From Rhyacichthys aspro (Eukaryota > Chordata > Actinopteri > Gobiiformes > Rhyacichthyidae): DNA of 64,000 nucleotides. Position 1 is the first letter of the stretch. Each line of letters opens with the position of its first letter. Location: the NCBI GenBank assembly GCA_036850595.1, contig CM072161.1, positions 6,469,905-6,533,904 of the forward strand, written 5' to 3'. Of the stretch, positions 25,871 to 39,070 are shown one piece after another. The position numbers were made by a program, and so were the translations under genes. The notes below the pieces were generated by a model. That model saw only the letters and a list, made by a program, of their open reading frames with translations. It was not told the origin of the DNA and did not search any database.

Positions 25871-28022
25871 GGGTTAATGGGGAATAGCAGATGTTAGGAT
25901 CCTTGGACTGGATGATGTGTGGAGCAGGGTAGTCCTCGGTGAGATGCAGGGTACAGTGAGGCGCACTCGGCTGTATGTTGGCAGCTTAATGGGACGGCAA
26001 ATGCTACTCATTTCATATGTAGATGATCTGTTCAGGATCAGAACGGAGAAAATCACTCTACCTGCGCTCATTTTCCTTCTGCTTCATGATAGGACACAGA
26101 ACCAGTTTGACTATGAAAACAAATCATTCTTTCAAAATATACACAGCAAACACAAAAATAGTTTTAATAGTGGTTGGTGTGAAAATTCTAACTTCCAAAC
26201 CATAATATATATCGATTTAAATAATAATAAAAATAATAAAAACTTTACAGCAAATTACAGCAATATCAACAGTCACATTTTTCATATCTCAAGAACTGCT
26301 AAATACAATTGTTTTCATTTTATTCAATTCAATGTTACATGCATTTGGCCAAGGAAAGCTTTAAATGAATTAGTGCAATGCAAACAAATGTAAAAGTTAA
26401 TGGGACCAGTGCATGTTTTCCTAAAATCATGCAGCCCTACTTTGTATCATCTGTGTCTAAATGAGTTCTTGTAGTTATTTAAAAGGCACAATCCTCTCAT
26501 TGAAGAACCTGCTTATTGCAATAATCAGCTATACATTCATAAATGCATGCCTACACTGATATAAACATTGAAGTCGAGTATATTACTTAACTACAGCTGC
26601 AATAGAGGGACACTTCTGAGATAAAACATTTACATTTAAATATATCTGTCCATAGTGCCTCGTTTTTAGTTTGCAGTACATTTTTTTATGCTCCGCCATC
26701 TGCTTTCTATAGATAGGTTGCGCTTAGTTTTTCGGGTCCGGATGCTTTATCACAGGCTCCCACAGGCTCCTGGCTCAGCTCAGACTGATGGGAGTACAAA
26801 CAAAAACAACTCAAAACTTAAGAGGGCTCTTACTTCACTGAAATATAGATCAAACACTGAATTAGATGTTGAGAAGTAGACATTAGCTACACACCAAGCA
26901 ATTAGCGACTGATGAAGAGGGCACTGTATTAGCTGCTGTTTGGGTGACCTTGAACTCTTTTGTGTTTTTCTAACAGCGAACAAAATAATCCTTAAGGTTA
27001 TAACAATTATTTGTAACACATATGTTTTGGTACACATAAACATCTGCTTTAATTGGGTTGTCGTTAATTTAAAATGCTTATTATTGGTTTTGTTCTACCA
27101 AATCATTTCAAAATGACGACACACTAGTCTTTCAATAAGTCAAATAATCTGTTCTTGAACTCACCACTCATTCACACCAGTCTGGCCACATTAATGCTCA
27201 GGTAGTTTGTCACCTTGAGATCTTTAGACACTCAAAGAATCTCTGCAAAAAACAATTTCTCTACAATCTTTTATGATTCGTCATTGAAAAAACTGCTCTT
27301 ATCCATATTTATGTGACATTGTGTTGCAGATTTCCATTACAACGATATTGAGTGTCATAACAGGGGCTGTGTTGGTTGTCAAACGTCCATCCAAATATCA
27401 ACATAGTTTTCTGTTTACTAGAGCAGGCTCAACTAAATCAATTCACAATGGCTACTTATGTTTATGTGACTGTTCATCTGATGCTCTGAAACAATCTGTG
27501 CAGCATGACACAGACTGAGATGACAACACTGTGCAGCCCACACAACATATGCACCAAATAAACAGCTCGAAAAATAAAGGTTAAGATTAGATGGAGATGG
27601 AGAGAAATATAAAGATGATGGAAACATGTTGAAGAAAACAATGAACAAAGATTTTGTTTTAGAAATACACCTACTCCATTTTTCTGCTTTCTTCTGCTCC
27701 ATTTTATCCGAGTCATGCAATCAGCAGAATTGTGTCTAATCATGATGTAATAATTAAAGGGCAAGTACACATTTGTACCACTGTGTGCATGTGCAGACAG
27801 GTCAGGTCCTTAGAGCAGAGCGGAACAGGTGTTCTTGTCCATGGTCTTTGAATGTCTCAGTGAAAGGTACTTGGACTGGTTCATAGAGTACAGAGGGTCA
27901 TTAGAGTGCACAAGCAGGGCGTCTTGGATGGATTTCTTGAACAGTAGTTTGAGCCTGTATCTGTCCTATAGAGGGAGTCACACATCCCAAATTTATGAAT
28001 TATACTCATTAAAACTAAACTG

Positions 28023-28039
28023 TAAAAAAAAAAAAAAAA
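28023..28039. repeat. Poly(A) tract
   Basis: This is a run of about 16 adenines after ctgt. No identifiable retroelement body was seen on either side. Confidence 0.75.
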
Positions 28040-30035
28040 GCACTTTTCTGTACGTGAAACACAGAAGAAACAAACAGAAAAAATAAGCAACCTTGATAAC
28101 AGACTGACAACTAGAGAACTGTAAATCAGACATTTTAACAGAGAATACTTTTCACAGTCTATAAATATAGAAAAGAAAACTTTATAAAAACAGCACTTAA
28201 AACCAAAATCAAAAGCAAAGGACACATGGCTAAACAGCATAAATCTATAATCAAGATAATTGTTGTGCAACTGACTTAAGAATTCATGCAGAAGAATGCT
28301 AAAGAGGATAACTAGACAAACCAAGGAAAAGTGATGGGATCCTACTGTAACTTCTCTGTGTAACCACTTCAACGTCAAAAAGAAACAACTCCTTTTTGTT
28401 TGTGTCCCCTTCCTTTACATTTATAAACCTCCACACCTTATAAATTTAAACATGTCTCGCTGTTTTACTGACGTTGAGCTAACAGCAGTAATAAATGTGA
28501 TGGGTCTACCTTTAATAAACGGATGCCTGGTGTATGACAAAGATCGAGATATTGATTTAATGACATTTAGCTTAATAACTGTGGAATTAAAGTGCTAAAT
28601 GAAGTCTATCTGTTTGAGATCTACACTGGCGCCGGTCATATCTTACTTGCATGACTTCTCTCTATAAGCTTACATGGAAAAGATTGGTTTATGGGCTATT
28701 TTATACTTAGCTAATGTTAATAAGACTTGATGGAAATGGCAGGTGCCCAAAAACACAATTTTAACCAGACAACACATTTCTTAGCAAAACACCAAGCTGC
28801 AAAAATAACATTTCTTAAGGATTTACTTTAAAGTTGTATGAATTCATTGTTACTTTATTTCTTTTTTGTTACTTAGTCAACTCAAAAATAACTTGGAGCC
28901 GCCTGGAGATCCTCAGAACTAAATGTGAACGGTGACATATAAATAATCGGTGTGAAAATGTGCGTCAGATTAGCCCCCAGTCGGAGTGATCCTGCGATGT
29001 TGTCCTCCGTCAGTTCTCATCATTCACATGGCACTGAGTCTGCTTGTGTGTAATGAGACTGTATTCAGTGAGGCAGGATTATTACACTGGAGGAGGGGGC
29101 TGTACAGCATGCAATAAGTTGGAAATCATTTGGATGAAGCCCCCTCTGTGCCATCTCATTGGTCCAAATTGTCAATATGAATGGTAATGTATTCCAAATT
29201 CATTTGCAATCTAGATGGACCCTGTTACTAGGTTCTTTTAATGTCCTACGTGTCCTGGAATATGACAATTTTACAGTTATCAACAGACAAACGCAATTAC
29301 TTAGAATGTCATTGTTGTGTTTTATCAATCAATCAAAAAATATAAAGACAGTTTCTTGTGTTGTTTGCCTCATGCAGTGCCAATGATGTCATTTTGTTGG
29401 TGTTTTATGAGCCTCTTAGAATTATTTCGGTAAATTTAAATGTCAAAGACGTTTTTTTAGCATCCTTTTGCATTATAGCAACATGTACACATTTCCCATG
29501 CATGCCTAAATGAATAGAGTTTGTTTAGCCATGGAAAACATACTCACTGTTGGAGTGCAGAGTGTGACTAAAACAGCTCTAACGACATAATGAGTGAAAG
29601 TTGCTTCATAAGCACGGTGATGACAAGTTGTGTGAAAGAGATAAGCACTTGTTTGTGTTTTTAAAAAGAGCTCATTATATAGAGCTGGCACTCTCCGAAT
29701 ATTTGATCACAGGGTTTTGATAGCTCTCCAGCTCGAGCAGTCAGCCCCTGGAACCAGGCCCAGTCATAATAACTCATCAAGCCTCGTGTGTGATTCAGAT
29801 GACTTCATAGATTATTTACCAGACACTGTCTCAGCAGAGTCACCCACAGTGCTTTAGAGAAGCTTGGATAGACTATTAAAGCTTAATCACATTAATTCTG
29901 TGTAAGAAAACAATAATGACGCATTAGTTTGGACTGAGGCCTGGAGACTAGACAGGGCCCAGTGCAGTGTCCACTGTTTGTCCTAAAATAAAAACTCTCA
30001 TCCATTATGGCATTAAATCAGTTGTGTAGCAGTTG

Positions 30036-30464
30036 TTCTAAGGCAGGGGTGGGCAAACTTTTTGGCTTTTGGGTTTTAAAATCTGACCAACGGACCAGTA
30101 AACTATAAACTAATATAAATTACATGAAAAAACCTGTAAATTGTCATTTCTTGCACAGACTGATTAGTATAATGTTTGATGGAAAAGTGGTGGCTGATAT
30201 TATGTTCTTTGAAAACTGCAAAACAGTTTCATGGCAAATAAGACATATAGCTACTGATTGTACTTCATCAAAAAAATATCTCTGTCAACTCCATATTAAA
30301 AACATGAAGTTTGTAGATAAGGTAGCTTTAGCAAAAGTACAAGGCATTGAAGGACAATGGCCAAATATATGCTGTCTTAAGTTATAAGTATTTGGTTAAT
30401 GCTTGGCGGGCCACATTACACAGCTCAATGTGTGTGCCTTAGTTTGCCCACCACTGTTCTAAGG
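30036..30464. mobile_element. hAT-type non-autonomous transposon with perfect 8-bp target-site duplication
   Basis: The element body is 30044-30456 (413 bp). It starts CAGGGGTGGGCAAACTTTTT and its other end, reversed, is CAGTGGTGGGCAAACT. It is flanked by identical 8-bp copies of TTCTAAGG (30036-30043 and 30457-30464). Eight-base duplication plus CA(G/T)GG ends is diagnostic of hAT cut-and-paste elements. Subterminal ggcgggccacatt is also typical. The 87-codon internal open frame shows no transposase motif, so it needs an enzyme from elsewhere. Confidence 0.92.
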
Positions 30465-30819
30465 GCTACCTCCACCTTTAGAGCGTCAATGGCAAGATTT
30501 GAGCACATTCCACACGTAAAATATAGCTGTCCTCACAGTTGTCCAGGCATTTTTAAATAATATAAAAATCTTTACGACGTATTCTTTATCGCGGGTTGAA
30601 GGAGTCTTTTCAAACTGCATGAGAAGAAGCCAGACCTGGAGAAAAAACATGATAACCTTCTGATTTTAAGGCAGCACCTAAAATATTCAAACTAACATAA
30701 CATAAAATTTTAGATTCACAGCATTACCCCTGGCGATTTGTCTTGCTTATTCACATTAAACAGGTCTTCTTTGATAATAATAAAAATGTTAATTTAGTTC
30801 ACAGCTCTCTTTATTCAAG

Positions 30820-30935
30820 GTGGGCTGCACAGTAGTAAAGTGGTTAGTGCTCCACTATAAGAAGGGCCTTTCTGGGATAGGCTCCAGCTACACTACAACT
30901 ACAACCCTCCATGGGAGAAGGTGGTAAAGGATCAA
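30820..30935 (+). repeat. Internally deleted SINE-like teleost repeat
   Basis: The left part, ggctgcacagtagtaaagtg followed by gttagtgctcc, matches the tRNA-like head of the common ggcggcacggtggtgcagtgg family. The right part, ctgggataggctccagct followed by accctccatggg, matches the family's end. The middle normally found between them is absent, so the copy is joined across a large internal deletion. Confidence 0.6.
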
Positions 30936-33900
30936 AATAGCATATATACCAGTTATATATTTGCAGCACCTTTATCTAGTGCTATCAACTGGCCAATTTT
31001 CAATATAAATAAGTGCATTGCATCTGCGCATCACTTATGGTTTATTAACAACATAGTGCAAAATAATGCGTATATGAAGAGTAAGAAGCCAGGGCAAACA
31101 AAAGTTTTATGAATAGTTATATTTTTGTTTGCAAATGATTCCACTACTTTTGTCCACTTGTTTTTAAGCTTCCAGCGTCAGCTATCCACCAGTAGAAGTT
31201 TATAGTCTCATTTAGCCTCATGCTGCGCTAAAGTGTTTTCAATTCTCTGCAACAGGCTGTTTTTAAATCAAATCAGCTGACCATAAGAGAGTGAAAATTA
31301 CATCTGTACAGAGAAAATGACACATTTAAAGCAGTAAATGGACCGACATAATTCATAGGTGCTATACAATGAGAAGTTCAGGCCTTAAGCTATTCTCCTA
31401 CCAAGGCTGTAGCTGAAGCACAGTCCACAAATATTCATTGTACTGGACTCCACTTTTGGTCTAACGGATCATAGACATCCCTGTAAGGAGAACTTGACTC
31501 CACTACCTACCGTAGCTATCGCATGTGTTATTGGTAGTGACGCAGCACACACCTTTATAAACCTCTCAAAGTTGACGCATGGCCACACTTTGACTGTTCA
31601 ATACACTCACACTGTATTGAGGGCTAAACTGCCTCTGGGTCCCACATTGATGGCAAATACATTTCTCCTGCTTAAGACTGAACTGCTTAAGAACGGCCTA
31701 CTAGATTCCCTTTCAATGTTCAAATGAATGTTAAACCTTACAGAGATTCAAAAATACACTGCTTTTGTAATTACGCTTCAACTCTGTGACTAGCTTTAAA
31801 GTGCATTGTTGGAGATGATAAAGCAGTAGCAAGGTTCTTTGTAGTCAAGTGTGTCTGGTCAATTTCTTCTGGTGCTACATCAACAAGGGTTTAAAGCATT
31901 TGGCACCCGACAAAAGCTTATATTGATTTAATATAAGGCCACCCAAGAACAGAAAATCATAAAAAATATCTTTTTAGACTGCCTTCACAAAGGGCTCTGC
32001 AAAAGATGTACAATTGTACAAAACATTCAAGGACACTTCACCAACAAACTTTCATCAGAATTTGGAGAAATGCAGGAACATACCACACTGAGCACAGCGA
32101 GAACAACAAGAGAGTTTGTTTTGTATGACAGTTTGCAAATGTAATAATACAAGAGTTTAACACATAAAATAAGGCTATTGGTTCTGTAGAATCAGATGTG
32201 TTTTCTTCCTCTGACAGCTGAGAGGGGTCAGAGCGTATCCTGCGCCTGACCTTAGCCTGTTGCTGGAGTGTTATCAGTGAGAGCTGCAAGGACTGTTCCT
32301 CTGCCATCAGCTACACCTCCTCAACACTGTCACTGCACAGAGGTCGAGTCTACATCTGACTACGTGTACCATAAAAGACACATTGTTCTGAGCCGTCGAT
32401 CAATCAGTGTCAAATAATCACAGAGCTCTATCTACATAAGCTTTTTTTATTTTATCAGCAAATAATTACAGAAGATGAAGTGTATTTTTTATCTCTCCAC
32501 ACTATGACAAAACACAAAGAAAGAAAAGGGGAGATATCTTTGTGAAAGGCTTCTCAGCGTTGTCCATGTTTCATAGGTTGGGTCACAGGAACTCAAGCCT
32601 CTTCTTCACTGACAGGATATTCCTGTCTTTTTCACATCTCATCTCATCTGTGGGGTAGTTGTAGTCATTGTAGTTACAGAGGAGAGGCCAATCACTAAAA
32701 AGTGGACAGCTTAGCATTATGGGAGATCAGTAAAGTAACAAGTGTACATGTATTATGTTATTTTTGCTAATTAGCCATGCGCTTTTTAGTTTCAATTTCA
32801 CCGAGCACTTTTTTTGCTTGGATTATGAGCATGTATAATGGGTCTTACTAGAAACCAATTGGCTGCAGCATAAAAGGGGGCCGTGGCTTGTAATTTGCTG
32901 CATCACTGGTCGAGCATAAATGGGACACAAGGTTGACTTGACAGAACTATTACGGACTATTACAGCCATTCTGGTTCCAGTGAGTTCCTACCACTTAATT
33001 TTAAAAAAAAAAATCTGATTTTGATGGTATAAGCAAAATTGAATGTAGTTTAATTTCAGAACAATGTAGGCCAGACAACAATAATATCATGTGTTCATTG
33101 CCGTTGAGTGATTTCTTGCAGAATCTCAGGGTTTTCTTCATGCTTTGTTCCATGAGCTCCTTCCCCTAAGAGCGTCCTCCATTGTGTTTTATAGCCTGCC
33201 ATTGTTTCTCCTGTCACCGCAGATAAACGCAGGTCATTTTCATTTTCACACTCGGTTACTGTCACTTCAGATCATCTCCTCCGATTGCACCGACTTTGCC
33301 AGAGCGAACATTGTTGCCCGCGGATACGCTATCTTTTAAAGCAAATATGTTGCGTTTGCGTTCATATTTCTCACCTAATCTTGGCTAACGCACATTCAGG
33401 CATCCCACCGAGTGTGATGGAGGAGATTAGTGCGGAAATGCTGTATGACAACTTGTATTTTCAGTCGAGATATGACATGGCCTCAACTTCCTCTGTGGAA
33501 ATGGTGCAGAATAACATTGTCACCATTAAAACACATGAGAAACACTGAAGTAAAATGAATGATCGAAGGCCCTCTTCAGCCCTTTTTCTGCATTTAGTCT
33601 TCTCTATGTTTTGCTTTTCTGACTACAAAACACAAACTTCACAAAAATCCAAATATTTTCCAGATACATGCATCTTCAGATCCAATATCTCAGGATGCTT
33701 TAGGATGCATTTAGTCTATTGACATGTTGAATTAAAACTGGCCACATGCGGTCGCTCTGTCTGGATTTTACTGCCTGGTCTTTATTCGTATTTATGTTTG
33801 TTTTCCTATCCACACAGATACTATCAAATCACTCAAAATATACATCCCGAGTTTGTCTTGTGCTTTAGTTGTCATCTTATCTCAAAATCCGAGGCAATTT

Positions 33901-36103
33901 GCTAACGCCTCGTAGTGCAAACTCCAACCACAGCTTCATTAAAATAAATATGATTGCTATGTCTTTGAATACATGACAAGAAAGTGACACTATAAACTGT
34001 TTCCTACGGATGTTTGGAAAGGCAGCTTGTCACGTGCGGGGAAATAATGAGAGGCATGTTTGTGCTGTGTATTGATGAATCCTCTTTTCATGCCGGTTTC
34101 TGTGTGCTCATTAATCGTGAAGGCTAAAATCGCAGTTGAGTGTCCACGCAGAGCCGTACGGACAAAAGTTACCCGCGCAAACTGCTCAGACGGCATCCCC
34201 GCCGTTTATGTGTGATTCTGACTCTGTAAAACGCCAGCATTTTCCCCCTTCTTCGACTGACAGACCAAAGCCTGGGTCATCTACCTGACTGGAGCTTTCA
34301 TCAGAGACCAAACATTTAAAAGAAAGCAGGCCAGTCTCTTTTTCCCCACTGTGCAACAATAGACACTGCATTTCCACCGAGTTGTTGAATGACAGCTTTC
34401 TCTTTGACCTGTTCCTCTTTCACAAACAGAATGTCTGGTGTGCCAAATAGACTATTGTGGAACTGGCAGCTTTTTTCACCGTACAAACCCAAAATGGAAA
34501 CCCAAATTTCCTGAAATGTAAGACTTCTGCTCTCGGTAAAAGCCAAAAGAATTGATTGTTGTCGAAAAAGGATAAAAAATAGATGTACCATCTGTGGTTT
34601 ATATTCACCAAACATTTGTTGCTTACATATCCAGCAGACTATCCATCCAGCAGGGAAACCCAACCAGAAAGAGGGAGAACATGCAAACACTATACAGAAG
34701 AAATCAAAACGGGAAGCACCTTTCTGCAAGGTGATAGTGGTAACCGCGCTTTTAGTTGGAAAAAGGTTGTTTAAAAGCAGATTAAGTTTCAGGCCCAGTT
34801 CTACAAGGATGTAAAAGGTTGCATTGCACCTTCAGTTCAATGGATGTAAAGTTGAAATAACAAAAGTTGGTCTTTAAGACTGACTTCAAATCCAATGGGA
34901 ATGCAATCCTCTGCTGGTTAAGTTGATGTATGTCCCAGTTCGAGCGCCACAGAATCAGTCCAGGACACTGTAACTTCAAATGACGGAGGCCTAGTTTACA
35001 TCCAAAGTTGTATACAATTTTACTTTTGAACCTGGTATCAGTAGCTTTTGCCAGAAGATATATGAAAAAACCCAAAACGTATAGGAAAAACAATATGTTC
35101 AACGTATTGTATATACATTTGATTCGATAGCTGCACCTTCTTCAGCTTTAGATGCACCCTTTTGTCAAAGAATGATGGTGCTTTTCATGTACAATTTAAC
35201 AGATAATGTTCAGTCAAATAAGCAAAGCCTTATAAGTCCATACACAGAACATCTGTCCCAACGTCTATACCTCAGAGAAAAGATTATGGTATATAAAAGA
35301 ATTAATGATTCATTAGACAGTCCATTCACGGCTCATTTGCTTGTGTCTGTCTGATAATCACTGGACTAGATACTACTCTCTCACACTCCCAGAACTGTCA
35401 GTCCAAGTTTTCACTGCAGTGTGGATATTTTACAGATACTGAAAACTCATAAGAGAGCAGTGTTGAAGTTTGCCCAAAAACTTTTCTAAGGGAAAAGTCA
35501 CCTAAGTCACGGTAAAAGTCAGAATGTAAAAGTGTGAGGAGTCTCACTTTTGCATGACCAGGAGAGAGGATGTGCTGTAAACACACTCCATTGACAAGGT
35601 ATTTACAGTAGGTTTCTTCCTTAAGAAATACCAAGAATCTGTTTGTTCAGTCATTATTTATTTAGGTTTAAGATGTCGCAATAACTCTAACCATTAGTGA
35701 GTGACTTTGGACGAAGGTTGGAGGAAGAGAAAAGCTGTAAAGTCATAGTCACTCCTTTCTCTTCAATCACTTGTTGATGTGGCCAAATGAGCAGAGCATT
35801 AACACCAATACAAACAGTGGGAAAAGGAGTTTAGAGCTCTGCCTTTGGGCTTTTCAGTCATTTATTTTTAACTGTAGGATGTTTGTACAGTAAGTTGTAT
35901 GTAGAACAACCCACACATTAGCCTATTCACATAGAAATGAAAAGTTTTTAATTTTGAATAAAATGTGGGCTGAGCACTTTTAAGGTCTTGTAAAAAGGCT
36001 TTGTGTTGAGGTTAATGCTCACTGCTGCTGCTGCTGATTTGCTATTATGGCATTGAGCAGAAAAAGAAATTGTTTAAAATAAAAAATACATTTAAATGGA
36101 TGG

Positions 36104-36435
36104 ATAATAATAATAATGGATTATATTTTATAGAGTGCTTTTTAAGGCAATCAAAGCACTTCACAATTGGGTCCGTTATTTATTCACTCCACAGTCACAC
36201 ACTGGTGGTAAACTACTTCTGTAGCCACAACTGCCCTGGGGCAGACTGACAGAGATGTGGGAGCCATTCTATGCCTACGGGCTCTCTGACCACCACCAAA
36301 CATACTCACACATTCAATATAAGTTGGGTGAAGTGTCTTGCCCAAGGACACAACAACAGAATGAACAGGAGGGAGCGGGAATTGAACCGGCAACCTTCTG
36401 GTTATGTGACGCCATGCTCTAACTACTTAGCCTTT
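36104..36435 (+). repeat. Teleost interspersed repeat, near-complete copy
   Basis: Recognisable blocks occur in the usual order: agagtgctttttaaggcaat with aaagcacttcaca, cacactggtggtaaactac, cacaactgccctggggcaga, a ctctgaccaccacca block, gtgtcttgcccaaggacaca, and gaattgaaccggcaaccttc with tggttatgtgacgcc. The last block has a tRNA-like look. I know this as a high-copy fish repeat but cannot name its class safely. An adjacent (ATA)n tract (about 36104-36118) may be its tail or insertion site. Confidence 0.65.
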
Positions 36436-37387
36436 GACCTTAGACTTTGGTTTTATACTACTTTTTTAGGTTAGTGGCTAGAAAAAAAAATATGAATATC
36501 GAGAACAGTTACTAAAGTCACATTTTAATGCAAGGTTTTAATAGAACAATAAATAGAACCTAGCTGAAGGGTTACACACACTTTTCTCTCTAAAGTGTTT
36601 TTAAATTCGGATATACTGTAACAACACAACACATTTCACTACAGCACTTTTTCAGTGGAGAGAAATTATTATGCCGACCTTGTGTATTTGTGACTTTTAT
36701 AATCTGACAGTTTGTTCTGATCTCACATGAAGAAAAAAAAACAACAACTTTATTCCACAAACAAAAGTACAACCTTGGCTTCTTGCACCAAAACAAAACA
36801 GAAAGATTGCTGACAAAATATCTGCACTCTTTTGTCATTCAGCGAGGGTAAACGAGGATTAATCTGACATCCAATAAATAATTCATTGAGATTTTGTCTT
36901 TTACAAACAGATGTGATGTGTGTAAGAAGAGCTGAAGCACCGGCGACACTCGATTGTGGAAGCTTTGCAAACGACAATCCTCACATGTTAAAATAGAGAC
37001 GTGTCCCTGCTACCTTTGAGAAGGAAATGACAAAACGATAGCTCGGACAGATCTGTCAGCAAGGGAAGAGAAATAACAAAAACTAATAAATGGGAGGCTT
37101 CCAGACAAAATGTGAACTGTCATATGCATCAACAGTCTTTTAGAAGTTCAGACATGCTCGGAGACAGGCAGAAACATTTGAATATGATAAAGATCTGTCT
37201 GAAAATTAGTCCTAACGTCACATCACAAATTTTCATGGTTATATTTTTCAGGCTTTTACAAGTTTGACAGTTGCTTGAATTTTGGATAATGTGCTTGAAG
37301 TATTTATGTCCTCACTCCTGTGTAAATGTGTCTAAGTATAAAAGTAAAACTATTGGGTAGATTAGTATTTACTCACAAATCCATAAT

Positions 37388-37680
37388 TCAAGATTCAAAA
37401 GCTTTATTGTCAGTATTGTACAGTATAGAAATGGGTTTCCCTGTACAAGTCTTTCTTTGCAGTCCACAGTGAATTCCATGTAGAAGATAGGAATAAAATA
37501 AATCCTAAGTATAAAAATAGATAAATAATAATGATTTCTAAGTAAATACAGTGCAAATTAAAAGCAGAGTATAATGGGAATTATATACATGACTGTACAG
37601 TAAAGTGCAACATAAGCTGTATGTGCAATCGGCATAAATGTGCAAAGTAAACATATAAAGTGTAAGAAAAAATAATGTTG
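37388..37680 (-). repeat. LINE-type 3' fragment
   Basis: It begins ttcaagattcaaaagcttta followed by ttgtcagt and continues into a stretch rich in aataaaaata and gtgcaa motifs. This arrangement is common for 5'-truncated non-LTR elements in fish genomes. The strand is the likely element direction (tail at left) and is uncertain. No coding part remains. Confidence 0.45.
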
Positions 37681-38945
37681 CTAACAAAGGAACGCTAATT
37701 AGCTATTTTGGACCTTGAAAGTCCTTGAATTAAAAAAAAAAAGTGTCTAATTGCTGTACTTGAAGAGGATACCATAATAATTAATAAGCTACATGACTAA
37801 TTGAATGAATAAAGACTGAATATCAATAGAGGTGAAATTTCTAGTCTGTCTGCTCTTCTGCCCATATAGGCTATCGTTAATTATTCCTCTTTAATAAAGG
37901 GTCCTTCAGGGACAGGGCCTCTTTTATTTCACCCTCTGATGCAAATAAGGCCATGTTCTAATTTATTTTTCATTCAACATGCAAATTCTGCAGGGGTCCT
38001 GACCGATTAGTAATTGGCTGATCAGGGCGACACTTTAGACGTGATGTCATATTTGAGAAAGGTCAAATGGGGTCTCCATCAACATCAGCGTCCAAACAGT
38101 CTAGAGGAACATGTAAACTCAAGGCAGGCCAGTAATGTTTTGTGGCCTTAATATATGTAGAGGTTTTCTGGTTGAATGGTTTAGAAGTTTTTTTTATTTT
38201 TCCTACTAAATAAATGTTCAAATTTCCAAAGCCTTAATATAAAACTTTAATGAATAAACTTACATCATCTAAACCTTAAACAACTAAAACTAACAAAAAA
38301 CATAAATTTTTAAAACTTCTAACAACTAAAACTTTCACAACTAAAACCAGTTTCCTTAAAAAAAAATGTTAAAACTACTAAGATCAAAAGGAATCACGTA
38401 AATTTATAAGTTCCAAATGTCACCCAAGATTACTACTTGGCTCTTGTTGACCACTGGAACAGTGTTAATACTAAACAGTCTCTTAATATATTTTGTTAAA
38501 TATATGCAGATATTTATTTTGTTTTTATATTAGCAATCTATCAACCCCAACATTATGACGATTGAAAATTAAGTAAATAAAATTAGCCTTGAATTTGATA
38601 GGATTTATTACGCAGTGAGTGAATACTTTGCTCATGTAAATTCATGGTTAAACACAGGCATTTTTAGTTACTTTGACAAGGTCCTGTCCACACAGAGTCT
38701 CGTAAAACTTACTTTTTCTGTCCTTTTTGGCCTCATGCAAACATGAAAAGATTGCTTTAGATCAGTGCTTCTCACATAGTTTCATCTTGAGACACATTTT
38801 CTTTACTCATTTTGTTGTGTTTTTGTTTGTTAGTTTATTAAATCTGAAAAAAACAATTTCTTAAACAATGACATAATACATTTTAAAACCTATCTTGTTT
38901 GTATTTGTTTTGTATTTTTAAATTAGTAACACAGTGGACATATTT

Positions 38946-39070
38946 AAAGCACCACTGTATAACTTTTAGCCAGTAGAGGGCGCAGATTCCTCAACAGACT
39001 CTCGGTGTTGTTATGACAGCGGCGCGATATTTACAGACTTCAGTCATTTATGAGTAGTGACTATCCAAGC
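38946..39070. mobile_element. One end of a short element related to the one at 15605-16077
   Basis: The sequence ttaaagcaccactgtataac then ttttagccagtagagggcgca aligns with the reverse complement of the 16077 end (TTAAAGTCACTCTGTGTAAC then ttttagccagtagggggcgca). Similarity fades after about 100 bp and no second inverted end was identified, so the right edge is a guess. Confidence 0.5.

Noticed and set aside
25917..26393. 158-codon open frame on the + strand
   Set aside because: Its second half is Asn/Lys/Ile-rich from AT-rich DNA and it has no known motif or splice context.
27881..28378. 165-codon open frame on the - strand
   Set aside because: It is rich in Phe, Leu, Cys and Ser because the plus strand is A-rich, includes a poly-Phe run from the A-tract at 28023, and has no recognisable domain.
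30124..30387. 87-codon open frame inside the hAT element
   Set aside because: It shows no hAT transposase or zinc-finger motif and the element is only 413 bp; chance open frame.
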